Positions 8,369 through 15,807 of a DNA stretch of 59,798 nucleotides are shown here, piece after piece (the first letter of the stretch is position 1; each line of letters begins with the position of its first letter). The stretch covers positions 1 through 59,798 of the forward strand of contig CAJAJL010000079.1 in NCBI GenBank assembly GCA_903940125.1, written 5' to 3'. Below the pieces are notes generated by a model, which did not search any database, had not been told where the DNA came from, and saw only the letters and a list, made by a program, of their open reading frames with translations. The translations under genes were made by a program, and so were the position numbers. The stretch comes from an uncultured Chlorobiaceae bacterium (GTDB lineage: Bacteria > Bacteroidota > Chlorobiia > Chlorobiales > Chlorobiaceae).

Positions 8369-9187
8369 TTAATAATAGTTGACAAATCCGGTTTCGCTGA
8401 TGATGCGTTTACCATCTTCGGTTTTTGCCATGTCGATGAACTGCTTGACAGCACCGGCCGGCTGACCGTTGGTGTACATGAAGAGCGGACGATGTATAGG
8501 ATAGGTGCCATTCTTGACTGTCTTTACGTCAGGCTCTATACCATCAACCAGGATCGCTTTGACAGAATGGTCAACAAACCCAAGACCGATATAACCGATA
8601 GCACCGGGTGTGGTTGACACGCGGCTCTTGATTGCGCCGTTGCTTGACTGGGTTTCAGCTCTTTTTGAAATTGGATTGTCTTTTCCCATGACCAGCTCTT
8701 TGAACGAGTCAGCAGTACCGGAGTTGGATTCGCGCTGGATGACCACTATGCCTGCATTAGGTCCGCCCAGCTGGTTCCAGTTGGTGTACTTGCCCATGTA
8801 AATACCGCGGATCTGAACTTTTGAGAGCCCACTGATACGGTTGCTTGGATGCAGCACAATGGAAAGACCATCAAGGGCCACAACATGTTCGACAGGGGTT
8901 ACGCCTTTGCCTTTAGCTGCAGCGATTTCGTTGTCTTTCATTGGACGCGACATGGTTGCGATATCGCAGGTTTTGTTGATCAGGCTTTTTGCACCGTTGC
9001 CTGAACCGGACTCGCTTACTGTTACCTGAACGCCTGTGGTTTTTGTAAAGTGATCGGCAAATGCTTTGGCGATCGGGCCAACGGTAGTCGAACCGTCAAT
9101 AACTATCTTTCCTGCAGCCTGGGCCGCACCAGATGCCATAACGCCGAACATTGTGGCACTGAGAAGTATTTTCTTGAAAAGTTTCAT
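8369..9187 (-). CDS. pstS: Phosphate-binding periplasmic protein PstS
   Basis: A 272-residue substrate-binding protein of the phosphate ABC importer. The start MKLFKKILLSATM gives a normal signal peptide ending AAQA-AGK. Phosphate-ligand motifs are clear: DGSTTVGPI at the mature N-terminus, SESGSGNGAKSL, SRPM and QRESNSGTADSF. Longer in-frame starts exist, but only the ATG at 9187 puts the signal peptide at the N-terminus. It follows the porin gene with a hairpin between and precedes phoB-phoR. Its permease gene pstC lies 8 kb away at the window edge. Confidence 0.93.
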   Translation of the reverse strand: MKLFKKILLSATMFGVMASGAAQAAGKIVIDGSTTVGPIAKAFADHFTKTTGVQVTVSESGSGNGAKSLINKTCDIATMSRPMKDNEIAAAKGKGVTPVEHVVALDGLSIVLHPSNRISGLSKVQIRGIYMGKYTNWNQLGGPNAGIVVIQRESNSGTADSFKELVMGKDNPISKRAETQSSNGAIKSRVSTTPGAIGYIGLGFVDHSVKAILVDGIEPDVKTVKNGTYPIHRPLFMYTNGQPAGAVKQFIDMAKTEDGKRIISETGFVNYY

Positions 9188-9254
9188 GGTGATTGTCATC
9201 ATTAAGTTAATAAAATGTAAATAGTTTATTGTTTTGGTTTTCATAAACCGGTAA

Positions 9255-9291
9255 TACAAGGCTGTCCATCAGCATTTTAAACAGCCTTGTA
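9255..9291 (-). other. Hairpin between porin and pstS
   Basis: An 11-bp perfect stem, TACAAGGCTGT at 9255-9265 and its complement at 9281-9291, with a 15-nt loop. There is no T run on the minus strand, so it looks like a processing or stability hairpin, not a terminator. Confidence 0.5.
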
Positions 9292-9335
9292 CACCAGCCC
9301 ACACAACACAACAACGAAAGAACAACACACAACGT

Positions 9336-10496
9336 TTAGAACTTTACTGTAGCATCTACCCACAAGAGTTGAGTGGTAGGAAGAGTATCACCGATGATCC
9401 TCTTGAACCTGAAATAGTTCAAGCCAAGAGTCATGTTCTGCACAAGATGGTAAGCTGCACCGATTTTGATACCTTTAAGGTTTGTCTGGCTACCACGGTT
9501 ACGGTCTGAATCTGTGAAGCCGGTAACTGCATCTTGCTCGATATAGGCGTATTCAGCGGAAGTGAACCACTGTCCAACCTGCTTTGCATCACCTATTTTT
9601 GCCTCAACGAGGTAGCTTTTTCTGTTGTTTTCGTCGATATTGGTATAGCGAACACCATCATTTTTTGCCGTGTTGAAGGCATACTGACCATTGATCTGCC
9701 ATGGAAGCGTGTCAGTGATCTGGCCGCCAACCTTACCGAAAAGCTCAACTATATTAAAGTCTTTTCCGCTATAGTTCATAGCTCCTTTTAAGACCATGCC
9801 GTTATAATCGAAATTCACATAGTCATAATAGGCGGCACCTAGCTGATAGTTGATATCGCTAACTTCACCTTTATAGCTTGCCTGAGCAGCGAAGAGGTAG
9901 GCATCATCATATTTGTTTGGACTGCCAGGATTCGCGACACCATTCATCTCGTTCAGCGGGTAGTATCCTATAACGGCACTCAGCCCGTCTTTTTCTTTGC
10001 CCGCCGCATCCTTACCATACTGAAGGGTTGCTCCCTCAAATGTGAGGTCGCTGTCCCACACAAGATCGTTGACAACTATAAGAGTGCTTGCAACGGCTCT
10101 TTTTCCAAGGATAACGTTCACGTCGCCACCGAGCATCGCTGGATGGTAGTCGATAAAGTACTCATTCAAGAAGACGGGACTGGCATGGAACGTATTACCA
10201 AAGGTCTGGTTGCGGGAGGTTGTTTCATTAGTTGCCCAATATTGGGTTGATGACATGTCATCAGTTGCCAGCTGGACACCGGCTGACAGCTCTTCATTGA
10301 TCCAAGCGTTGGCGCCGAGACGAAGACGGCCACGGTGGCGATTACGGCTGATATCTGTAGTCGCAGGATTGCCATCATCGGTTTTCTCAGTTTGATAGCG
10401 GTAGCGAACATCGCCTGCCCAGTTCAGGTCAACAGCCTGCGCATTGTTAAACCCGAGGGAGGCTGCCAGACCGACTAGTAGTGCAATTTTTTTCAT
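9336..10496 (-). CDS. Outer-membrane porin, probably phosphate-regulated
   Basis: A 386-residue protein beginning MKKIALLVGLAASLGFNNAQA, a clean signal peptide, followed by alternating amphipathic beta strands (e.g. WAGDVRYRYQTE, YLVEAKIGD) and ending with an aromatic residue (DATVKF), as in outer-membrane beta-barrels assembled by BamA. No close family name was recognised; it resembles putative porins of Bacteroidetes/Chlorobi. The position directly upstream of pstS and behind a four-copy Pho-box-like array suggests uptake of phosphate or phosphate esters, an OprP/PhoE-like role by inference only. The start was chosen by the signal peptide; a longer frame from 10559 would bury it. Confidence 0.75.
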   Translation of the reverse strand: MKKIALLVGLAASLGFNNAQAVDLNWAGDVRYRYQTEKTDDGNPATTDISRNRHRGRLRLGANAWINEELSAGVQLATDDMSSTQYWATNETTSRNQTFGNTFHASPVFLNEYFIDYHPAMLGGDVNVILGKRAVASTLIVVNDLVWDSDLTFEGATLQYGKDAAGKEKDGLSAVIGYYPLNEMNGVANPGSPNKYDDAYLFAAQASYKGEVSDINYQLGAAYYDYVNFDYNGMVLKGAMNYSGKDFNIVELFGKVGGQITDTLPWQINGQYAFNTAKNDGVRYTNIDENNRKSYLVEAKIGDAKQVGQWFTSAEYAYIEQDAVTGFTDSDRNRGSQTNLKGIKIGAAYHLVQNMTLGLNYFRFKRIIGDTLPTTQLLWVDATVKF

Positions 10497-10592
10497 AATT
10501 AAATAAAGGTTGGTTTGTGTGTGTTCTCTTTTATGAAAAAATCCGAATTCATTTCGCATATCTTCATACGCAAAATAATGTACAGATCGTTG

Positions 10593-10632
10593 TGTTAAGG
10601 AATTGTTACGGAAGTGCTACAAGATTGTGAAC
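10593..10632 (-). promoter_or_regulatory. Four-copy 11-bp-period Pho-box-like array
   Basis: On the plus strand four 7-mers start exactly 11 bp apart: TGTTAAG (10593), TGTTACG (10604), TGCTACA (10615) and TGTGAAC (10626). Read toward the porin these are GTTCACA, TGTAGCA, CGTAACA and CTTAACA, close to the TTAACA-type direct repeats bound by PhoB/PhoP regulators, whose known sites also repeat every 11 bp. The array lies about 100-135 bp upstream of the porin ATG. Confidence 0.6.
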
Positions 10633-10731
10633 AATTATGCGATCAAAAACACACCGATAGCACTTCATTGAAAACAGTGCTAAGGAACAGAATATGCTCA
10701 TGAACAATTATGAGAATTTTCAAAATGATAT

Positions 10732-10753
10732 GGTTGATGGAAGGTTGATGGAA
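10732..10753 (+). repeat. 11-bp exact tandem duplication before trpB
   Basis: GGTTGATGGAA occurs twice head to tail (10732-10742 and 10743-10753), about 80 bp upstream of the trpB start. It could be a small slippage duplication or a pair of regulator half-sites one helical turn apart. Confidence 0.5.
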
Positions 10754-10831
10754 AACCTTATATTTGCAAGAAGAGTTGTTTTTTTACATGCAGTATCCCT
10801 TTTTCTAATAATGCTTTAATAGATTCACTCC

Positions 10832-12031
10832 ATGGTGCCGACAGTCTATTCAGCACCCGATGCCGCCGGACATTACGGCTGTTTCGGAGGCAAGTTCATT
10901 CCTGAAACCCTTGTAAAAAATGCTGCCGATCTTGAAGCGGAGTATCTCAAGGCAAAAAACGACCCAGCCTTTCAGTCGACACTGAACCACCTGCTCCGTG
11001 ATTATGTAGGCAGACCGACACCGCTCTATCATGCCGAACGCCTGAGCAGGACACTCAATGGAGCACAGATTTACCTCAAGCGTGAAGACCTCTGCCATAC
11101 AGGTGCCCATAAAATCAACAATGCACTCGGTCAGGTACTGCTTGCCCGACGCATGGGTAAAAAAAGAGTCATTGCCGAAACCGGTGCAGGACAGCATGGA
11201 GTAGCCACTGCGACGGTATGTGCTCTTTTCGATCTTGAATGCATCGTCTTCATGGGAGAGGAGGATATCAGGCGTCAAGCGCCCAACGTTGCAAGAATGA
11301 AACTCCTCGGCGCTGAAGTCCGTGCAGTCGGAAGCGGTTCAAAAACATTGAAAGACGCAACAAGCGAAGCTATCAGAGACTGGATGAATAATCCTGAAGA
11401 GACCTTTTACATTATCGGGTCCGTTGTCGGGATGCATCCCTACCCGATGATTGTACGCGATTTTCAGGCCATCATAGGTCGTGAAACCCGCTCTCAGATT
11501 ATTGAACAGGCAGGTAAACTTCCCGATGTCATAGCCGCATGCGTTGGAGGAGGCAGCAACGCTATCGGCATGTTTTATGAATTTTTAAACGATGCCGCTG
11601 AAATTGAACTGGTTGGTGTGGAAGCTGCCGGAGAAGGTCTTTTGGCTCGACATGCCGCATCCCTGACACTGGGAACAACCGGAGTACTTCACGGGGCCAT
11701 GACAAAACTTCTTCAAAATGAGGACGGACAGATACAGGAAGCGCACTCCATCTCTGCAGGCCTCGATTATCCAGGTGTGGGACCAGAACACTGTTATCTG
11801 CAGGAACTCGGTCTGGTAACCTACACATCCGTCACCGATATTGAAGCGCTTTCTGCCCTTAAGAGGCTTGCTGAAACCGAAGGCATTATCTGTGCACTTG
11901 AATCAGCCCATGCCATCCACTACGCCATCACAAGAGCACCCGAGATGGCAAAAGATGCAGTGCTTGTGGTTAATCTATCAGGCAGAGGCGACAAGGACAT
12001 GGAGACAATTATGAAGGAGCTGGCGCTATAA
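10832..12031 (+). CDS. trpB: Tryptophan synthase beta chain
   Basis: A 399-residue TrpB of the common TrpB1 type. It condenses indole with serine to make tryptophan, using PLP bound to Lys94 in [13 protein letters not shown]. Other signatures are [23 protein letters not shown] with the catalytic Glu, GGGSNAIG for the PLP phosphate and SGRGDKD at the C-terminus. The ATG at 10832 gives the usual family length. It stands alone here with no trpA next to it, which is common in green sulfur bacteria where trp genes are dispersed (recalled, not verified). A tRNA-Gly gene follows. Confidence 0.95.
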   Translation: MVPTVYSAPDAAGHYGCFGGKFIPETLVKNAADLEAEYLKAKNDPAFQSTLNHLLRDYVGRPTPLYHAERLSRTLNGAQIYLKREDLCHTGAHKINNALGQVLLARRMGKKRVIAETGAGQHGVATATVCALFDLECIVFMGEEDIRRQAPNVARMKLLGAEVRAVGSGSKTLKDATSEAIRDWMNNPEETFYIIGSVVGMHPYPMIVRDFQAIIGRETRSQIIEQAGKLPDVIAACVGGGSNAIGMFYEFLNDAAEIELVGVEAAGEGLLARHAASLTLGTTGVLHGAMTKLLQNEDGQIQEAHSISAGLDYPGVGPEHCYLQELGLVTYTSVTDIEALSALKRLAETEGIICALESAHAIHYAITRAPEMAKDAVLVVNLSGRGDKDMETIMKELAL

Positions 12032-12138
12032 GCAGTGGGCAAAAATAGCGCTAACTGCTTCAAAGCACAAGATAGTGAAGAAAATCAATAGAGGGAGTTG
12101 CACAAAAAAAAAATATCCTTATATTAATGCCTCATAAC

Positions 12139-12212
<74 letters not shown>

Positions 12213-12233
12213 AGAAATAAAGTATACATTGGC

Positions 12234-12257
12234 AGCCTCCATCTCGGGGGCTTTTTT
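12234..12257 (+). terminator. Intrinsic terminator after tRNA-Gly
   Basis: A 7-bp stem, AGCCTCC with GGGGGCT (one G-U pair), a 5-nt loop and six T residues follow the tRNA by 22 bp. Confidence 0.85.
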
Positions 12258-12341
12258 GCTTTAATAAACATTTAGAGGAACCCTTTAAGCAAAAAAAACG
12301 ATATCGTATAGGTACAAAGCCCTTTTCAGACCCCATTCTGA

Positions 12342-13139
12342 ATGACCATCATGACAACTTATGTCCAAGAAGATCAGACGCTTTATGGAGAAGTCCAGTT
12401 TGTTGCCAAAATAAAGGAAAATTCCATCGTTATTCCTTCCTCGATTGAATTCAACCCCAACAAGTTGCTGGTAGAGAAAGTTGAAATTAAGTCGCATAAC
12501 AGCAACGAAATCAGCCTGATTGTTTTTCTTGCGTCGATCCAATCTGAAGATCAAGGGAGAGATATTGCCGAAAAAGTTACTCTTGAGGTTCTCAGCCACA
12601 TTGCTTTCCTTTTCAGCATAGCATTCGAAAAGCCTCAATTCTGTGGTGGTCATTTTTTTGCTGAACATTCAAACTTCGATGTCTTTTCGAAAAGTATTGT
12701 TGAACCCAAACTCTCTCCTCCAGACGATGCCGCTCATCATGTTTTACTGTTAACAACCGAACATGTTGAACAGCTTAAGACTCAGCTGGAAAAAGCCTCT
12801 TCGTTAGAACGATTATATTTTTTAATGTTTCGATCTGCTCTTCAACCCAAAAGTCCTGTTGAAAAATTTTTACACCTTTACAGTATTTTGCTGATGCTCA
12901 ACAATGACGATCAGGAGAGTATTGATGCATTTATTGTAAAAGAACAGCCTTCTGTCGTGAAAGTTCCCCCGGTGGCATCATGGAGGAAAGAAGAGGATGA
13001 AACTATCTACACCTGTTTGAGGAATTCAGTAATTCAATACCGTAAAGTCGTAAACAATGATTCTTTCATAGCAGAAATTGAGAATCATCTTCCCCGCTTG
13101 ATTGAGTTGACAAAAAAAGCCATCGAACTGAACACGTAG
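12342..13139 (+). CDS. Uncharacterised protein, MauJ-like C-terminal half
   Basis: A 265-residue soluble protein of unknown function. The second half shows the pattern of MauJ-type and related HEPN-like proteins: FLHLYSILLMLNNDDQESID, then an ET(I)YTCLRNSVIQYR stretch resembling the 'LRNxxxH.R' helix of those families, although the usual histidine is replaced here. The N-terminal half is beta-rich with no recognisable motif. Two closely spaced ATGs (12342 and 12351) are possible. It stands alone between tRNA-Gly and a Nif11-type gene on the other strand. The fold assignment is tentative. Confidence 0.5.
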   Translation: MTIMTTYVQEDQTLYGEVQFVAKIKENSIVIPSSIEFNPNKLLVEKVEIKSHNSNEISLIVFLASIQSEDQGRDIAEKVTLEVLSHIAFLFSIAFEKPQFCGGHFFAEHSNFDVFSKSIVEPKLSPPDDAAHHVLLLTTEHVEQLKTQLEKASSLERLYFLMFRSALQPKSPVEKFLHLYSILLMLNNDDQESIDAFIVKEQPSVVKVPPVASWRKEEDETIYTCLRNSVIQYRKVVNNDSFIAEIENHLPRLIELTKKAIELNT

Positions 13140-13185
13140 AAAAAGTGCCAAAAAAATTTTCTACTTACTGACACAACCGAAAGTG

Positions 13186-13374
13186 TCAGATAGCAGGTTT
13201 CTCTATCAGCATTGAAAACCACGCATTTTGAAGTTCATCGGATGTAAAAGAAAATCCTTGTTGTTGGATAAACTCTATTCTTTCCTTGACATTCACAATG
13301 TTTATCACAGAATCTTTAAACGCTTCATCGTTCATCATTTTCTCAACAAAATCTTCAGCCTTTTTCTTTGACAT
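13186..13374 (-). CDS. Nif11-type leader-peptide-family small protein
   Basis: A 62-residue protein starting MSKKKAEDFVEKMMNDEAF, followed by a second helix and GFSFTSDELQNAW, the typical pattern of the Nif11 domain that serves as a leader in nitrile-hydratase-like (NHLP/Nif11) peptide precursors. The product ends about ten residues after the domain, without a Gly-Gly cleavage site or Cys/Ser/Thr-rich core. It is therefore either a stand-alone Nif11 protein or a precursor with a degenerate core. No lanthionine synthetase or peptidase-transporter gene lies nearby. Confidence 0.7.
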   Translation of the reverse strand: MSKKKAEDFVEKMMNDEAFKDSVINIVNVKERIEFIQQQGFSFTSDELQNAWFSMLIEKPAI

Positions 13375-13552
13375 CTCACACCTGTCTTCTGATACTTATT
13401 TTATATACTTTTCATGCATTCGCCATTAATCATATTTATAAGATATATAATATGTATTTATGATGAAAACGATATTTCCCGCAAAAAGATCAACTTATTC
13501 TGAAGGATACTATTGGTGATGTATTATGAAAGTGGAAAAGGAAAGATCAAAT

Positions 13553-13585
13553 AAAAAAAAGGCCACTCATTGAGGAATGGCCTTT
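13553..13585 (-). terminator. Intrinsic terminator of the DUF2934 gene
   Basis: On the minus strand an 8-bp stem (AAAGGCCA with TGGCCTTT) plus partial inner pairing is followed by eight T residues (A8 at 13553-13560 on the plus strand). It lies 25 bp after the small gene at 13610-13765. Confidence 0.8.
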
Positions 13586-13609
13586 GCGTTGATACTGTGA
13601 AGAAATGTA

Positions 13610-13765
13610 TTAGTTATTCAAATATTTTTCGGCTTCAATCCAGTCCTCAACATCTGAACCATCGTTTGAACCTTTTTCTTCCCAAAGGGAATATGCTATT
13701 AGTTTAATCTCTTCTTCATGCTGTTCAAATGTCTTTACGTCGTTTGTTGTCGTCTTGCTTGTCAT
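13610..13765 (-). CDS. DUF2934-type small protein
   Basis: A 51-residue acidic protein. The core EIKLIAYSLWEEKGSNDGSD then DWIEAEKYL matches the DUF2934 pattern (I..AY.LWE..G...G.D..DWL.AE). Function is unknown for this family. The ATG is preceded by AAAGG, and a terminator follows the stop, so this is a complete single-gene unit. Confidence 0.75.
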   Translation of the reverse strand: MTSKTTTNDVKTFEQHEEEIKLIAYSLWEEKGSNDGSDVEDWIEAEKYLNN

Positions 13766-14298
13766 GGTTGCCTTTGGAAATTAACTTTTCTTATATGATA
13801 AATCGCGCGGTTAAAACACCACATTTTCTTTATTATCACTTCACTATATAACAAACAATCGATCTTCTTCCAAAGATTATTCGTTGTAATTATTTTAATA
13901 ATTTATAGTTATAGGTAAGTTCCTATATCATGAAACGATAGCGTCATTCCAGCAGTAAAAACAACAACCAAACGACAAGAGATGTTCCTTCATGAACACT
14001 GGTTTTGTTTATCAAGAGAATACTTTTTCAATCGGTAATATTTACATCAAGATTTCTTTGCTGATATAGGGTGTTCATTACACGGTCACCCACAACAGGA
14101 CTTGTAACTGGTTGTTAAGTCGGTACGAAAGAAACCTAAAAAAATACTCGTATCACGATTGTGTTTTTCATATATTTTGAACCTTACTCTCAAGATGAAA
14201 ACCGTTGATTTTCAGTGAAAAAAGTTCACAGAGATAGTAATCAACCACATAAAAGAAAAAGTTATATTAGCCACTCGCTTATTATTAAATAAGAAATT
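13766..14298. other. Non-coding AT-rich stretch before tRNA-Ser
   Basis: About 530 bp with no convincing reading frame, repeat or strong hairpin. It must hold the promoters for the leftward DUF2934 gene and the rightward tRNA-Ser, but no confident -35/-10 pair was identified. Confidence 0.4.
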
Positions 14299-14388
<90 letters not shown>

Positions 14389-14426
14389 AATGACAGTCCA
14401 GTCTCAGTAGTTAATTGGTATTTATC

Positions 14427-14464
14427 AGCCCGGAAGCCCGCACCATAAGGGCTTCCGGGCTTTA
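14427..14464 (+). terminator. Terminator after tRNA-Ser
   Basis: Perfect 13-bp stem AGCCCGGAAGCCC (14427-14439) with its complement (14449-14461), 9-nt loop, followed by a short T-rich tail (TTAT). Confidence 0.75.
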
Positions 14465-14705
14465 TGGTTTCACTGAGAATCTGTTCCCGTCGTTTTCTGG
14501 GGTACCTGCCACTGTCATTCTCAGCTGCCTATTCTCAACTTCAAATGTGTGACTCGCTGCTTAGCAGGGAGTTGAAGGTTTTCGGCTCACGTTCACCCCT
14601 GCCGAGTCGGGCTGTCAAAGCGGGAGCTTGAGAAGTATGACGATTGCTGAGTATTATCATGCCGAACATTCAGGCAACTTTGAGGAAAACACTCACAGAG
14701 TCATG

Positions 14706-14903
14706 TCAACAATGTACTTCTTTACGATGAGCCACTCGAATAACCAGAACACAAACATCTGCATCCTTAATATCACAAAGGACACGATAATCACCAATTC
14801 GGTAACGCCATAGGCCTGAAAGATCACCCTGTAAAGCCTTCCCACACTGCCGTGGACTCAATGCTACCCTTTTACGTAAATACGCGATAATCCGTTTTGC
14901 CAT
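14706..14903 (-). pseudogene. Truncated RelE-type toxin
   Basis: The frame encodes the C-terminal two thirds of a RelE-family mRNA interferase: [40 protein letters not shown] and [12 protein letters not shown], with the Arg and Tyr/His-position residues of the family. The N-terminal strand and first helix are missing; upstream in the same frame the sequence becomes unrelated. No RelB antitoxin is adjacent. The remnant lies 320 bp from tRNA-Ser, a typical insertion spot. Confidence 0.65.
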
Positions 14904-15130
14904 GTTATGTATGATGCTGTTCCTCCATGAACAGCCGGTCGGAAAATCATCTGCCACCCCTTTTTTATTCCCAAAGTTTTCGTACTTTTTCTGTAGAATC
15001 TTGGCATTCTTTTCATTGCTCTTGACTGAACTCCCTAATCTTACGACATTCGCCTTTTTGATGGAGGCATCCCATTCCCTACGACATGCTGGCGGTAATA
15101 ATAGTTTAACAAAAAAATGGAGACATAACC

Positions 15131-15490
15131 ATGGTACCGTTTCAAACACATGTGGAAGTAACTTTAGTGGTTGGCACTGAAGGGCAAAATGGAAGTTTTC
15201 AAGTGCCTAAAGATAAACGCCTGGTGATAGAATACATATCAGGAGAAGGATTTGTCCCCGCACCTCAAAAAATGATATTTGGTCTCATTTGTACGGCAAG
15301 CGGTAAACAGGTAAGACACTACCTTGGTTCGAACACTGTAGGGAATTTTGGCAGTCAAAGCTATTTTTGGAACAGTGGCATGGTTAAGTTCTATGCAGAT
15401 CCCGGAACGATGGTAACACTCAGAGTAGATAGAGATCATCCTGAAAAAGAAGCGATTGCCCGAATGAGCCTTTCTGGTTATCTGGAATAG
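15131..15490 (+). CDS. Hypothetical small beta-rich protein
   Basis: A 119-residue protein without a signal peptide or membrane helix. Its ATG follows a GGAG ribosome site by 8 bp. The segment [19 protein letters not shown] resembles a strand pattern common in small uncharacterised beta-sandwich proteins of many phyla. No catalytic motif and no named family was recognised. It stands alone between a RelE remnant and the radical SAM gene. Confidence 0.5.
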   Translation: MVPFQTHVEVTLVVGTEGQNGSFQVPKDKRLVIEYISGEGFVPAPQKMIFGLICTASGKQVRHYLGSNTVGNFGSQSYFWNSGMVKFYADPGTMVTLRVDRDHPEKEAIARMSLSGYLE

Positions 15491-15807
15491 GTCGAAAACC
15501 TGTTTCAAATACGCCATCGTTACGGGTCTGCCTCTGACTATCGAACTGCTCCGGTTCAAGTTGCTTCAACTTGACTGGCGGTATCGTGCACCTACAGAAC
15601 CTCCTGAATACTCAAAATTCTCTTCTTAGATCCAAATCCGCTCTTCAACGATGCACCCCTTTCTTATTTCGATAATTTGACTGTACAGTTATTTTTACCT
15701 AAAATTTGTTAAAGAACGGTACAACCTGTTATTGGAATATTGCAATACTCAAATAATTGAGGTTCTGTTAGGTTTTTACGTTCATTCAGCTTAATGCTTC
15801 CTGTTTT
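15491..15807 (+). other. Intergenic region before the radical SAM gene, with a small palindrome
   Basis: About 317 bp without a gene. It contains a perfect 8-bp hairpin, TCAAGTTG-CTT-CAACTTGA at 15556-15574, lacking a T run. The AT-rich 15680-15800 part probably carries the promoter of the next gene. Confidence 0.4.

Noticed and set aside
12285-12668. A 127-codon leftward frame opposite the MauJ-like gene
   Set aside because: It overlaps the longer rightward frame entirely and shows no family pattern.
13766-14298. A CRISPR array or phage attachment repeat in the gap before tRNA-Ser
   Set aside because: No regularly spaced repeat exists here or elsewhere in the window, and no duplicate of the tRNA 3' end was seen.
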